64,000 nt of DNA from Nostoc calcicola FACHB-3891 (GCF_014697355.1 NZ_JACJRQ010000001.1:124001-188000); one strand, 5' to 3'; numbered from the stretch's first letter, positions 1-9,110 are shown. Program-made: numbers and translations. Notes: a model not told the origin generated them from the sequence alone.

Positions 1-133
1 GCGACAGACCAGCAACGAGCTAATCACTGAATGGTAACGGAGAATGAATAATGAGCGATCGCTAAGCAAGTCGCTATTACCAATCACCAGTTACCGAGAA
101 TCAATTTGTAATTTGCCATCGACCTTGGGAACC

Positions 134-478
134 TTAACACTTCTTAGCAAGGGTTTTGGAGTCTGTATCAGTTTGCATAGATTGCTTGACAAGATTAGCC
201 AACTCCTGTAGCTGGTTAATTGCCTCCGCACCCTCTAGCTTCATTAATTCGCGGTCATCCCGCATTTCCGTCCAAGTAATTCCATAATCGGACACTAAAA
301 ACCGAATCAGGTGGTTATCACCCAAGCTAACCATAAATGATGCACTATTCATTTGGTCGCCACAGGTATAACAAGATGCAGGATAGCCACGCCGCTCCAG
401 TACAATCGCCAAGGCTTGCAGGTTCATCACTAAGTCTTGGACGAATTGTCGATGTTGATGTGCTAGTCTCAGAAACAC
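134..478 (-). CDS. DUF1815 family protein
   Basis: A 114-residue soluble protein of unknown function. The N-terminus (MFLRLAHQHRQFVQDLVMNL) and the following cysteine pair in ASCYTCGDQ match my memory of the cyanobacterial DUF1815 family. The start is GTG (read as Met), with a good Shine-Dalgarno sequence (TGGAGGAC) about 5 bases upstream, which supports this start. There is no signal peptide or membrane segment. It stands alone, facing away from a long non-coding stretch, so the context gives no functional clue. Family assignment is fairly firm; function is unknown. Confidence 0.7.
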   Translation of the reverse strand: MFLRLAHQHRQFVQDLVMNLQALAIVLERRGYPASCYTCGDQMNSASFMVSLGDNHLIRFLVSDYGITWTEMRDDRELMKLEGAEAINQLQELANLVKQSMQTDTDSKTLAKKC

Positions 479-1169
479 TTTTGTCCTCCAGACACCACAG
501 TCATTTGAGTTACTTTTATATTTTCTTTAGATTTTCCCATCCACTGGTATTGTAAACTATTCATTACAATAACCAGATAAATAAGATTGAGTCGTTAGTT
601 GACTACCTTGTTTAGGGTAGTAGATTACGGTTTTGAGTGCCGTATCAAACTATTCAATTTGCAAGTTCAAAATCTGGGACGGAATTGTTAAATTTAACTT
701 ATGTCTTTGTACACTTATGTGAAGGTAGATCCTTACACGAAGCGATCGCTTCAAGAGTAACTCAAATCTACCACTAGTCAACTACAGGAAAGCTGCATAT
801 TGCCTTTATATTAATGACATGCAGCTAAATTTACTGGTAACAGAAAGTCTAACGTAGTTTTGCGTCGTTATAGTACCCGTTGCTTGTATGTTTAATCTGT
901 TGGGTTTTTAGCGTAGATTTTGGTATGCACAGATTATTAGGTATACCAAATTTGTTCCTCCTAACTATATATATTTGAGCAGATTAAAGTGTAATTGGTA
1001 AATTCAGTAGTAAATTGCAGAGTAAATATAAATTCCGATACAAAAACTACGTACTTAAGAGATCGGTCTGAGTGGGGAATTGACAATGAATAAACTCAAC
1101 ACCGACAATACCTAAACTCAGGGAAACAATGTTGCCATTTAGGCAATACTTTCAGCTATCTGTTTATAT
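479..1169. other. Intergenic region without recognised gene
   Basis: About 690 AT-rich bases with no open frame of convincing composition on either strand, no recognisable tRNA and no strong terminator. It includes HIP1-like octamers, for example near 740. It probably holds the promoter of the leftward DUF1815 gene, but I could not assign -35/-10 boxes with confidence. Confidence 0.4.
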
Positions 1170-1373
1170 TTAAGCTCTGTAGGCGTGAAGTGACTTAAAA
1201 CTGCTGCTGATGGTCGATCCCATAAGTTTTATAAATGTATTTCTTAGTGCCACGCCAAAACGATGATGCAATTCACCCATTTTTCCTGCTCGTAAGGACT
1301 GCTCAACGATCGCCTTTATGTGGGGAAACCGTTCTAATTCATGGAATATGTGAATAAAAGTACAGTCGGGTAA
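1170..1373 (-). pseudogene. Short coding-like remnant, unknown family
   Basis: On the minus strand an uninterrupted 67-codon frame runs to a TAA at 1170-1172. The translation includes LPDCTFIHIFHELERFPHIK, then AIVEQSLRAGKMGELHHRFG, and reads like real protein (mixed amphipathic composition). It has no start codon: the frame is preceded by an in-frame stop. I do not recognise the family. It is most simply the decayed fragment of a former gene; a chance open frame is the alternative. Confidence 0.3.
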
Positions 1374-1539
1374 TTATATACTGCGGTTAAGTATTATTGC
1401 TGTGGGTAAAGTACTTTGAAGATAAAATGGCGATCGCATCTTAAACTAAAACCAAAGAAACGCCGCCCTACCTCAGAAGAAGACATACTTCACCTCAGAC
1501 GAACTCGACATTATATCCCACCACATCGGTGCAACAAAC

Positions 1540-1650
1540 TTACAGCTATTTTCAGGTAAATAGACCACACAGTAGGGGCACAGCAATGCTGTGCCCTTAC
1601 GACAGATGTGGTTCAAATACATGAAAACTGCTGTAACTTCTAAGCAGGTT
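1540..1650. repeat. Dispersed palindromic repeat, copy A
   Basis: Contains a perfect inverted repeat around the core GGGCACAGCAATGCTGTGCCC (written 5'-GGGCACAGCA and its complement), followed by a block found again, inverted, at 49608-49710. The shared block makes the same spurious frame appear at both places (VTAVFMYLNHIC), which shows that the small ORFs here are repeat-derived and not genes. Confidence 0.7.
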
Positions 1651-1677
1651 AAATCTGCTAAAAATTGGGAGCAAGCA

Positions 1678-3390
1678 TTAATAATGAGTTGCCGATTTGC
1701 GATGATGCACGGCTGTGACGCCATCAGTATCTAACAATTTGCCATTATCGACAGTTGCATAAACCAGCCAGTGGTCGCCAGATTCCATCCGATTTTTTAC
1801 AGAACATTCGAGATACGCTAAAGCGTCTGTCAGTATGGGAGAACCGTTTTCGGCTTCTTGGGAGGCAACATCAGCAAATCGGTCTTGTCCTGGGCCAAAG
1901 GGTTTGAGGAAATGCTTCATCAAGCCCAAATGATTGCCTTCTTTGAGGATATTCAGGACAAATTTATTTCCTGAATGTGTCAAACTTTCCACGGCGCGGT
2001 CTTTGGCAACAGCGATGGTTAAACCAGGGGGACTAAAGCTAGCCTGAGACACCCAAGAGGCTAACATGGCGCTGGATATATCGTCTTGTTTGGCTGTGAG
2101 AACGCACAATGAACCAACAATTCGCCCAACAGCTTGTTCAACGGTGGTGGCGGGAACACTTTGCGATCGCACTTTTTTCGCTTTCTTCAATGTTTGGGCA
2201 AAGTCAGTACCTGCTTGTTCGCACAATTGCAAAGTAGCGTCGTCGGGTTTAAATTTCACGCGAATGGCATCAAAACCAAACCGATAACCAGCGTCTTTCA
2301 ATTTGCCTTCAATTAAATCAACCGCTTCACCACTCCAACCAAAGGAACCAAACACACCAGCAAGTTTATTATTCGTAGCTGTGGCTAGCACAATTCCTAA
2401 AGCTGTTTGTATGGGTGTGGGTGCATGACCGCCAAGGGTAGGAGAACCCATAACGAAGCCAGCGGATTTTTCCACAGCAGCACGGATATCTTCTGGGTCG
2501 GTGAATTCACAGTTAATGGATTCTACCGCGACGCCAGCTTTGGTGATGCCACGAGCGATCGCCTGGGCTAAGGTGGCTGTATTTCCATAGGCTGATGCAT
2601 AAATCAACGCTATTGTCAAGTCAGCAGAAGTTTGCTGCTGGCTCCATTGGCGGTAAGCTTTGGTCAGTTCGATTAAGCCGTAGCGCACCAAAGCACCATG
2701 TCCAGTGGCGTACATTCGCACGGGAAAATCTGCAACTTTTTCCAGCGCTGTTTCAACTTGACGGGCGTGGGGAGCCATGAGGCAATCAAAATAATAGCGT
2801 CGGTCTTCGTTATAAATTTCCCAGCCTTCATCAAATACCTGATCTCCGCAAACATGCGCCCCAAATAACTTATCTGAGTAGAGAATTTCTGTTTGCGGAT
2901 CGTAAGTGCAAAGGTGGTCTGCATAACGAGGATTGGGTGTGGGAATAAATTGTAAATTATGCCCATTGCCCAAATCGAGAGTTTCTTCACCCCGCATCAC
3001 CAGAATTTGCAAATCTGGATTTTCCAGCGCCCCGCGTAAATTTATCGCCCCTGGATTAGAACAGACAAAGGTGATTTGTGGTGCAATTTCTAGTAAAGCT
3101 TTTAAAGTTGCAGCCCGGTTGGGATTCACATGTCCCAAAATTACATAATCTAGTTTTGTCACATCAAAACGCTGCTGCAACGCTGCTAAATAAATTTCTG
3201 TAAACGTTTCCCCAGGAGGGTCAATCAAAGCATTTTTATCGCTTTCAATTAAATAAGAATTAGCAGTTGTACCCTTAGCCAGAGCATATTCTATTTCAAA
3301 TCTCAGCCTTGACCAACTGCGCGATCGCAATATTTTTGTATCTGTAGCAATGGGGAAAACCTGAACGTCACGGGGTTTGTTTGTTGACAT
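1678..3390 (-). CDS. flv1B: Flavodiiron protein Flv1 type (probable heterocyst Flv1B)
   Basis: A 570-residue three-domain flavodiiron protein: metallo-beta-lactamase-like domain (about 30-250), flavodoxin domain (about 260-400, YASAYGNTATLAQAIA) and C-terminal flavin reductase domain (about 425-570, SSAMLASWVSQASFSPPG). These proteins reduce O2 to water with photosynthetic electrons. The diiron site is degenerate: the canonical H-x-E-x-D-H is H87-V-N89-P-N91-R92, the next His is R155 and the bridging Asp is K174, leaving H87 and H231. Such substitution is typical of Flv1/Flv2, which work with Flv3/Flv4 partners. It follows the Flv3-type gene in the same direction, the known order of flv3B-flv1B in Anabaena, where the pair is heterocyst-specific. 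The B assignment is inference. Confidence 0.8.
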   Translation of the reverse strand: MSTNKPRDVQVFPIATDTKILRSRSWSRLRFEIEYALAKGTTANSYLIESDKNALIDPPGETFTEIYLAALQQRFDVTKLDYVILGHVNPNRAATLKALLEIAPQITFVCSNPGAINLRGALENPDLQILVMRGEETLDLGNGHNLQFIPTPNPRYADHLCTYDPQTEILYSDKLFGAHVCGDQVFDEGWEIYNEDRRYYFDCLMAPHARQVETALEKVADFPVRMYATGHGALVRYGLIELTKAYRQWSQQQTSADLTIALIYASAYGNTATLAQAIARGITKAGVAVESINCEFTDPEDIRAAVEKSAGFVMGSPTLGGHAPTPIQTALGIVLATATNNKLAGVFGSFGWSGEAVDLIEGKLKDAGYRFGFDAIRVKFKPDDATLQLCEQAGTDFAQTLKKAKKVRSQSVPATTVEQAVGRIVGSLCVLTAKQDDISSAMLASWVSQASFSPPGLTIAVAKDRAVESLTHSGNKFVLNILKEGNHLGLMKHFLKPFGPGQDRFADVASQEAENGSPILTDALAYLECSVKNRMESGDHWLVYATVDNGKLLDTDGVTAVHHRKSATHY

Positions 3391-3401
3391 AAAACAAAAA
3401 A

Positions 3402-3716
3402 GAGTTAGGAGTTGGGAGTGAGGAGTTAGGAGTTGGGAGTTAGGAGTGAGGAGTTAGGAGTTGGGAGTGAGGAGTTAGGAGTGAGGAGTAAATACGGGAT
3501 TAATAGCATCTGTATAGGAGTTAAAAGTTAGGAGTGGTAAGGATGAGTTTAACAAAATATATTGTCTGCACGTAATCTCAGAGTGTTGAATTAATTACTT
3601 GCTTCAACTCCTAACTTTTAACTCCTAACTTTTAACTCCTAACTCCTAACTCCTAACTTTTAACTCCTAACTTTTAACTCCTAACTCCTAACTCCTAACT
3701 CCTAACTTTTAACTTT
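3402..3716. repeat. Inverted STRR clusters between flv3B and flv1B
   Basis: The left half (3402-3495) is built of AGGAGTTAGGAGT/GGGAGTGAGG heptad-like units. The right half (3604-3716) is built of the complement (AACTCCTAACTTTTAACTCC repeated). The two clusters are complementary over many units and are separated by about 110 unrelated bases, so a transcript reading through would form a long hairpin between the two flavodiiron genes. Confidence 0.8.
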
Positions 3717-5441
3717 TTAATAGTGGTTTCCAACTTTCCGATGATGCACAGCTGTCAGGGCATCTGGCTTAGAAACTCGTCCGGCGTAGACGGTGCTGTA
3801 TACTGCCCAGTGGTCGCCGCAGTCCATTCTGCTGACGACTTCGCACTCCATGTAGGCGAGGGCGTCGGTGAGGATGGGGGCACCATTTTCGGCTGCCTGG
3901 GTTCTGACTCCTTCAAAGCGATCGGCACCAGGGGCGAATCGTTTCAAAAAGTGCTTCATCAGTGGTTGAAAATTGGCTTCTTCTAAGACGTTGAGGACAA
4001 AGCGATCGCCTACTTGCATGAGTGATTCAATTGCTCTGTCTTTGGCGACTGCAATGGAAAATCCCAAGGGTTTGAAGCTGGCTTGAGCAACCCATGAAGC
4101 TAACATCGCACTGGAAACATCGCCTTTTTTGGCAGTGATGATGTATAGTCCGCCGCTGAGTCTACCTAGTGCTTTGTCTAAGTCCGCACCAAGAGATTTC
4201 ATGGCTTTGATGCTGCGATCGCGTGTTACCCATTGTCCTAAGTCTGTACCCGCTTCTTCACACAGCTTGTAGATGTTTTCTGTGGGTGTTTGCTTAATCC
4301 GAATTGCTGGGAAAACTGTTGTCAAACCCAAATTCCGGAATTTACTGAGCAAAGGATCTATCGGCTCATCATCGCCGCCGCCACTTTCAAATACGCCGAT
4401 GGCTTGCTTTTCTTTGGCAGATCCTAAAACTGTGCTGAGTGCAGCTTGGATACTAGCAGCGCCGGAAACGGGAGGTAGACCAACAATCAATCCCGCACAG
4501 CGGGCTACCAGTTCCCGCAACTCTTGTAAATCCACTTCCGATCCCAAATCGACGATTTCCACGGCGACACCGGTTTTAGCGATACCGTTGGCAATTGCTT
4601 GGGCGAGGCGATCGCTATAACCGTATTCGGAAACGTAAAATATCCCAATGGTTGTTTCTGGCTTGGCTTGGGTTTGGCTCCAAGTGCGGTAACGTCCAAC
4701 TAGTTCGTCAACATTGTGAGATAATAATGGCCCGTGACCAGTGGCGATCGTGGCGATGGTTTTTAATTCCCCCATTCGCTTGAGGGCAGACAGCACTGAC
4801 CGGGCGTTTGGCCCCATCAAACATTCGTAGTAATATTTAAAATCTGCTTCCAGAGTTTTTAAGTCTTCGTCGAAGGTGGTATCGGAACAATAATGCATCC
4901 CGAAAGCATCGCAGGTGAAGAGAATTTTGGTTTTGTGGTCGAAGCTGAAGATAGTGTCCGGCCAATGTAAATTTGGTGCAATCACAAATTCAAATTCATG
5001 ACCGTTACCCAAATCTAAGCGATCGCCATTTTTCACAATCCGCCGTTTAAATGGCTGATGTACCAAATCTTCCAAAAACTGAATTGCTACCTTAGAAGCA
5101 ACAACCGTAATATCCGGAGCCATTTGCAGCAAATCTTTCACTAAACCGCTGTGGTCTGGCTCGGTATGGCTGATAATCAAATAATCTATTTCTTTGGGGT
5201 TGATTAGTCCCGTGAGTGTATCAAAATATAGTTGACGAAACTTTTCGTGGGAAGTATCGACTAAGGCAGTTTGCTCTCCCCGGATGAGAAACGAGTTATA
5301 TGTAGTACCGTTTTGCAGACCGAACTCAATATCAAAGCGATCGCGATCCCAATCCAGCGATCGAATTGTCGTAGTCTCTTGAGCAATCTCTACAGTCTGT
5401 ATGGTGAGCCGTTTTTCAGTTTTTTCGGTGAGCGCTACCAT
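3717..5441 (-). CDS. flv3B: Flavodiiron protein Flv3 type (probable heterocyst Flv3B)
   Basis: A 574-residue flavodiiron protein with the same domain order as its downstream neighbour, but with a full set of diiron ligands: H92-T-E94-P-D96-H97, H159 (NLHWPD), D178 (CDAFG) and H236 (TGHG). The flavodoxin domain starts near 262 (FYVSEYGYSDRLAQAIA) and the flavin reductase domain near 430. Intact ligands mark the Flv3/Flv4 class; the absence of an sll0218-like gene between the pair argues for Flv3/Flv1 over Flv4/Flv2. The ATG start has a strong Shine-Dalgarno sequence (AAGGAGGGGG). It is transcribed before flv1B. Its role would be O2 photoreduction to water, protecting nitrogenase if expressed in heterocysts (known for the Anabaena orthologue, inferred here). 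Confidence 0.82.
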   Translation of the reverse strand: MVALTEKTEKRLTIQTVEIAQETTTIRSLDWDRDRFDIEFGLQNGTTYNSFLIRGEQTALVDTSHEKFRQLYFDTLTGLINPKEIDYLIISHTEPDHSGLVKDLLQMAPDITVVASKVAIQFLEDLVHQPFKRRIVKNGDRLDLGNGHEFEFVIAPNLHWPDTIFSFDHKTKILFTCDAFGMHYCSDTTFDEDLKTLEADFKYYYECLMGPNARSVLSALKRMGELKTIATIATGHGPLLSHNVDELVGRYRTWSQTQAKPETTIGIFYVSEYGYSDRLAQAIANGIAKTGVAVEIVDLGSEVDLQELRELVARCAGLIVGLPPVSGAASIQAALSTVLGSAKEKQAIGVFESGGGDDEPIDPLLSKFRNLGLTTVFPAIRIKQTPTENIYKLCEEAGTDLGQWVTRDRSIKAMKSLGADLDKALGRLSGGLYIITAKKGDVSSAMLASWVAQASFKPLGFSIAVAKDRAIESLMQVGDRFVLNVLEEANFQPLMKHFLKRFAPGADRFEGVRTQAAENGAPILTDALAYMECEVVSRMDCGDHWAVYSTVYAGRVSKPDALTAVHHRKVGNHY

Positions 5442-5547
5442 AACCCCCTCCTTGACAAATTGAGTATTTATTCCTCTTGTCTTATTCTGACACGGGTTAT
5501 ATGTAAATTTTTATTAAAAAATTTATATTCATGTTAAAAAAAATCAA

Positions 5548-6378
5548 ATGATCGAACCACAGAGGCACAGAGAAGGCAGAGAGAATATTTGGCTAGCTTT
5601 GGAGATTGGAAATTCTCGGTTGCACTGGGCGTTATTTGAGGGCGAAACTCTAGATCGTGCTTGGGATACTGACTATTTGCCTGAGTCTGTTCCATATCAG
5701 CTAGCTCAATCTCAAACACTGCACGACTTACTACTGCCAATTTTCCCAACCCAAAATCAAACCTCATCCCCCTCATCTCCCTCATCCCCCCTTCCCCTCC
5801 TCCTCGCTTCCGTAGTTCCCAGCCAAACAGCTATTTGGGAAACTTATCCCAACGTTCGTGTTATCACGTTAGACCAAGTACCACTCAAACGGATGTATCC
5901 AACATTAGGAATCGACCGTGCTTTAGCTTTGTGGGGTGCAGGGAAAACTTGGGGTTTTCCAATGTTGGTGATTGATGCAGGAACAGCGCTAACTTTTACG
6001 GCTGCGGATGCTAATCAGTGTTTAGTTGGAGGCGCAATTTTGCCGGGATTAGGCTTGCAATTTACAACTCTCGGTCAGCAAACAGGACAACTACCATTAG
6101 TTGAAATCCCAAATTTGGCATCTTTACCACCACGTTTTGCAGTCAATACAACCGAAGCAATTCAAAGTGGTGTGATTTACAGTTTTCTAGCTGGAATTAA
6201 AGATTTTATTGAGGCGTGGTGGAATTTATTTCCTGATGGCAAGATTGCAATTAAAGGTGGCGATCGCACTTTAATAATTAACTATCTGCAAGCCTTATAT
6301 CCTGACATTGGAACACATCTAATTGTGGAACCAAATTTAATTTTTTGGGGAATACGAGAAATAGTAAAACTGCTCTAA
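5548..6378 (+). CDS. coaX: Type III pantothenate kinase
   Basis: 276 residues of the ASKHA-fold CoaX family, which phosphorylates pantothenate in the first step of CoA synthesis. Motifs: N-terminal phosphate loop [13 protein letters not shown] (about 18-30), [14 protein letters not shown] (about 139-152), GGAILPGLG and the [11 protein letters not shown] helix near 200. Two oddities: the first dozen residues ([13 protein letters not shown]) come from a dispersed ACCACAGAGGCACAGAG-type repeat, and residues about 71-85 ([14 protein letters not shown]) are encoded by a CTCATCCCC/CTCATCTCC repeat inserted in frame. The gene diverges from flv3B. An alternative TTG start just before LEIGNSR cannot be excluded. 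Confidence 0.88.
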   Translation: MIEPQRHREGRENIWLALEIGNSRLHWALFEGETLDRAWDTDYLPESVPYQLAQSQTLHDLLLPIFPTQNQTSSPSSPSSPLPLLLASVVPSQTAIWETYPNVRVITLDQVPLKRMYPTLGIDRALALWGAGKTWGFPMLVIDAGTALTFTAADANQCLVGGAILPGLGLQFTTLGQQTGQLPLVEIPNLASLPPRFAVNTTEAIQSGVIYSFLAGIKDFIEAWWNLFPDGKIAIKGGDRTLIINYLQALYPDIGTHLIVEPNLIFWGIREIVKLL

Positions 6379-6394
6379 GTTAGACCTAGAGCAG
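6370..6394. terminator. Hairpin between convergent coaX and amidohydrolase
   Basis: Inverted repeat CTGCTCTA / TAGAGCAG with a 9-base loop overlaps the coaX stop codon and lies between two convergent genes. There is no long T-run, so it is a modest bidirectional terminator candidate. Confidence 0.4.
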
Positions 6395-6404
6395 CTGATA
6401 TTAA

Positions 6405-7859
6405 TTAATTAGAGGGTCGGAATTGAGCTTTTATCCTCTGACCAATAGAAGTAGCTTCACGGCGAATCTTTTCAGTATCAAGCGTAAGCATTTTACGTTT
6501 TTCCATTAGAACTTTCCCATTTACAACCACACTATCAACATCTTGGGCATCTGCTGCATAAACAAGATGGGAGACGACATCGTAAAGCGGGAGCAAGTGT
6601 GGTTCTTTAAACTGGACTTGAATCACGTCTGCTTGAAGTCCCACCTTAATCGCACCAATTTTATTTGATAAGCCCAATGCTTCTGCACTGCCAAGTGTTG
6701 CCATACGTAAAACTGTCTTAGCTGGTACAGCAGTGGGGTCAAGGGTAGTCCCTTTATGGATGAGAGCGGTGAGGCGAATTGCCTTCCACATATCAAGAAC
6801 GTTGTTTGACGCAGCTCCATCAGTGCCCAAACCAACTTTAACTCCGGCTTGCAGCATCGCCGGAATCGGCGCAAAGCCAGAAGCCAATTTCATATTCGAG
6901 TCAGGATTGTGGATAACACCAACACCGCGTTTCGCTAGCAGGTCGATTTCACTTGCGTTCGGCCAGACAACGTGTGCAGCAAATACACGCGGGTCTAGGA
7001 AGCCGAGGTTGTCTAGATGTTTCACAGGGGTTGCGTTATAGCGCTGCTGGATATCTTTAACTTCAGCTTGTGTTTCTGCCAGGTGAATTGTGAGTGGGAC
7101 ATCGTAATGACGCGCAGCTCGAATAGCCTGGGTGAGATGCTCTGGCGAGACAGTGTAGGGAGCGTGGGCAGCAATAGCTGGTATTATACGTTCGTTCTTA
7201 CCTTTCCAACGTTTGAGAAAATCGATCGCCAAGGCAAAGGCATCATCCCATCCTTTGAAACCAGGGCTGGGAAAATCTATTGACGAGGGCGCAATAATGG
7301 CGCGTAAGCCGCATTCATTAACAACTTGGGCAGCGACATCTGGCTCAAAGTACATATCAACAAATGTTGTTGTACCACTGCGTATCATCTCCCAACAAGC
7401 AAGTTGTTCGCCAACGCGGACAAAATTTTTATCAACGAACTGCCCTTCTGCTGGGAAGATGTAATTCTGGAGCCAATCGTTCAACGCTAAATCGTCTGCA
7501 AGACCACGAAACAGAACCATTGCTGAGTGAGAGTGACCGTTAACAAGACCCGGCATCAGCACCAGACCGTCGCCTGGGAGCGTCTTGTCGGCTCTGTATG
7601 ATGTCGTGATTTTGGATTGTGTGTCTACTGCAACAATTTTGCCATCCTTAATGGCGATCGCACCATTCTCGATAATCGGTTTTGCCTCGTTCATCGTTAC
7701 GATGAAATCGCCACCCACAATCAGTTCTACTCTTTGCTTCCCTTGAGTGCCTAGATTATAGTTACTCTGAGCAATAACTATCTGACCGAACAAGACAAAC
7801 AACGTCGTACAAAGAAAAAGAACTAATACCTTGTAGTATTTTGTCAGATGATATCTCAC
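6405..7859 (-). CDS. Exported amidohydrolase, MtaD/SAH deaminase-like
   Basis: About 484 residues of the metal-dependent amidohydrolase superfamily, closest by motif to 5-methylthioadenosine/S-adenosylhomocysteine deaminases and TRZ/ATZ hydrolases. Metal and active-site motifs: GHSHSAMVLFRGLADD (HxH), AHAPYTVSPE, HLAETQAEV and GLGTDGAASNN (Asp ligand). The N-terminus carries a hydrophobic stretch (VLVLFLCTTLFVLFGQIVIAQ) resembling a signal peptide, unusual for a nucleoside deaminase, so the substrate is uncertain. I chose GTG at 7857-7859 because AAGGA lies about 9 bases upstream; the TTG two codons earlier is too close to it. Confidence 0.78.
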   Translation of the reverse strand: MRYHLTKYYKVLVLFLCTTLFVLFGQIVIAQSNYNLGTQGKQRVELIVGGDFIVTMNEAKPIIENGAIAIKDGKIVAVDTQSKITTSYRADKTLPGDGLVLMPGLVNGHSHSAMVLFRGLADDLALNDWLQNYIFPAEGQFVDKNFVRVGEQLACWEMIRSGTTTFVDMYFEPDVAAQVVNECGLRAIIAPSSIDFPSPGFKGWDDAFALAIDFLKRWKGKNERIIPAIAAHAPYTVSPEHLTQAIRAARHYDVPLTIHLAETQAEVKDIQQRYNATPVKHLDNLGFLDPRVFAAHVVWPNASEIDLLAKRGVGVIHNPDSNMKLASGFAPIPAMLQAGVKVGLGTDGAASNNVLDMWKAIRLTALIHKGTTLDPTAVPAKTVLRMATLGSAEALGLSNKIGAIKVGLQADVIQVQFKEPHLLPLYDVVSHLVYAADAQDVDSVVVNGKVLMEKRKMLTLDTEKIRREATSIGQRIKAQFRPSN

Positions 7860-8134
7860 AGTCAAATATCCTTGTGGAATTTTTTTGCTGACTTTATCAT
7901 CCGTCTAATTGCTACCAATTCCACAATTAAAAAGTGTTGTTTATACCAAAGATATGTAAATATTCTTCACAAATTTTAGTCTTGAATAGCGCTATTTAAT
8001 CACTTCTTAATTACTCTCTATATAAAAAAACAATCTACAAATTAGGAAATAAATCTTCAAACACAGTTATTGTTTAAGGTTTAAAAGTTGGTTTTTAATT
8101 TTTTCTCCCAAAGTGATGAAAGCTGGTGACAGAC

Positions 8135-8264
8135 CAATACTACTCGGTTAAGGTGCATAGTCATCGGAGATCCCCCTTAGTCCCCCTTAAAAAGGGGGAA
8201 AATAAGGCATTTTTAGCCCCCCTTTTTAAGGTTGGGGGGATCGACTCTTAACCGAGCAGTATTG
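8135..8264. mobile_element. MITE-like element with 10-bp target duplication
   Basis: A 130-bp non-coding element bounded by 18-bp terminal inverted repeats, CAATACTACTCGGTTAAG and CTTAACCGAGCAGTATTG (one mismatch). It is flanked on both sides by the direct repeat GGTGACAGAC (8125-8134 and 8265-8274). The interior holds a second inverted repeat of CCCCCTTA/AAGGGGG type and no ORF. This is the layout of a miniature inverted-repeat transposable element mobilised in trans; no transposase is in the window. Confidence 0.75.
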
Positions 8265-8379
8265 GGTGACAGACGCTTTTGATGTCCGAGACCAGCTCTC
8301 ATCAGTCTGGAAAAAATTAACGAATTTTAATGTTTCAACCAACGAAAAATTAAAGTTTCATTCGAGTGACCCAAGAGGG

Positions 8380-8946
8380 TTATGCTTTGGGTTTCTCGGC
8401 AGAAACTTTTCCACCCTTCACCAACCAAGCGATACCAGCAGTGAAAACTATGCCACCTGTTGTAAATGGTTCAGGGATTGGGGTTGTAGAGGTAACATTA
8501 ATTAATCCATTGTTGTAATCTATTGTTCCCTGAATAGGATTTCTCAGACTCAGGCCTAAACCAACGGTTCCGAACAGATAATAATCTGTACTTTGTGCGT
8601 TATCCTGACCTACATCAAAGTACCCAAACAAAGACTTAGTGGCTGTATCGTAGTTAAAATCTAAAAAATCATAAACAATACTCCCATTAGTCACCGGAGC
8701 AAAACTATTCAACAATTTTTTACTTGGGTCAAAAAAAGAAACTGCAATGGATTGAAGTTTTGAAGTGTCTATGGTTGTGTAACCTTGAGTTTCATCATAA
8801 GAAAACGAGCCTTTAGCTGAATACCCAGCATCACCAGTCCAATCAAAGTTGAGTGTAACCGCGTGAACTGGGGCAGCTTTTAGTAAACCCAGGCTCATCA
8901 CTACCCCAGCAGTAGTAGCAATACAAAGCTTTTGAGTTAATTTCAT
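8380..8946 (-). CDS. PEP-CTERM sorting domain protein
   Basis: 188 residues with an N-terminal signal peptide (TTAGVVMSLGLLKAAPVHA, cleavage near residue 29) and a C-terminal PEP-CTERM-like tail: IPEPFTTGG, a hydrophobic stretch and a short basic end (VKGGKVSAEK). Such proteins are exported and processed by the EpsH/exosortase system. The mature part is rich in Asp, Tyr and Gly, with no enzymatic motif I recognise. It ends just beyond the MITE-like element. No exosortase gene is present in the window. Family is fairly clear, function unknown. Confidence 0.72.
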   Translation of the reverse strand: MKLTQKLCIATTAGVVMSLGLLKAAPVHAVTLNFDWTGDAGYSAKGSFSYDETQGYTTIDTSKLQSIAVSFFDPSKKLLNSFAPVTNGSIVYDFLDFNYDTATKSLFGYFDVGQDNAQSTDYYLFGTVGLGLSLRNPIQGTIDYNNGLINVTSTTPIPEPFTTGGIVFTAGIAWLVKGGKVSAEKPKA

Positions 8947-9110
8947 CAGAAAGGTTTTTCCAATTTAAGGATCTGTATAAAGCCGTATTGCAGATTATTG
9001 CATTTATTTGTTAAATAGATGTTAAATGCATCTTAATTGATAATTGGCATAACATAACTCTTGCCATTACAGCTAAATTGCGATCGCAGTTAAGACCAAT
9101 AAAGAGTAAG

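Noticed and set aside
1473-1724. 83-codon minus-strand frame
   Set aside because: Most of it translates a dispersed repeat that reappears at 49608-49710 with the same peptide.
8135-8264. Rho-independent terminator
   Set aside because: The inverted repeat is much larger than a terminator and has flanking direct repeats, better explained as a small mobile element.
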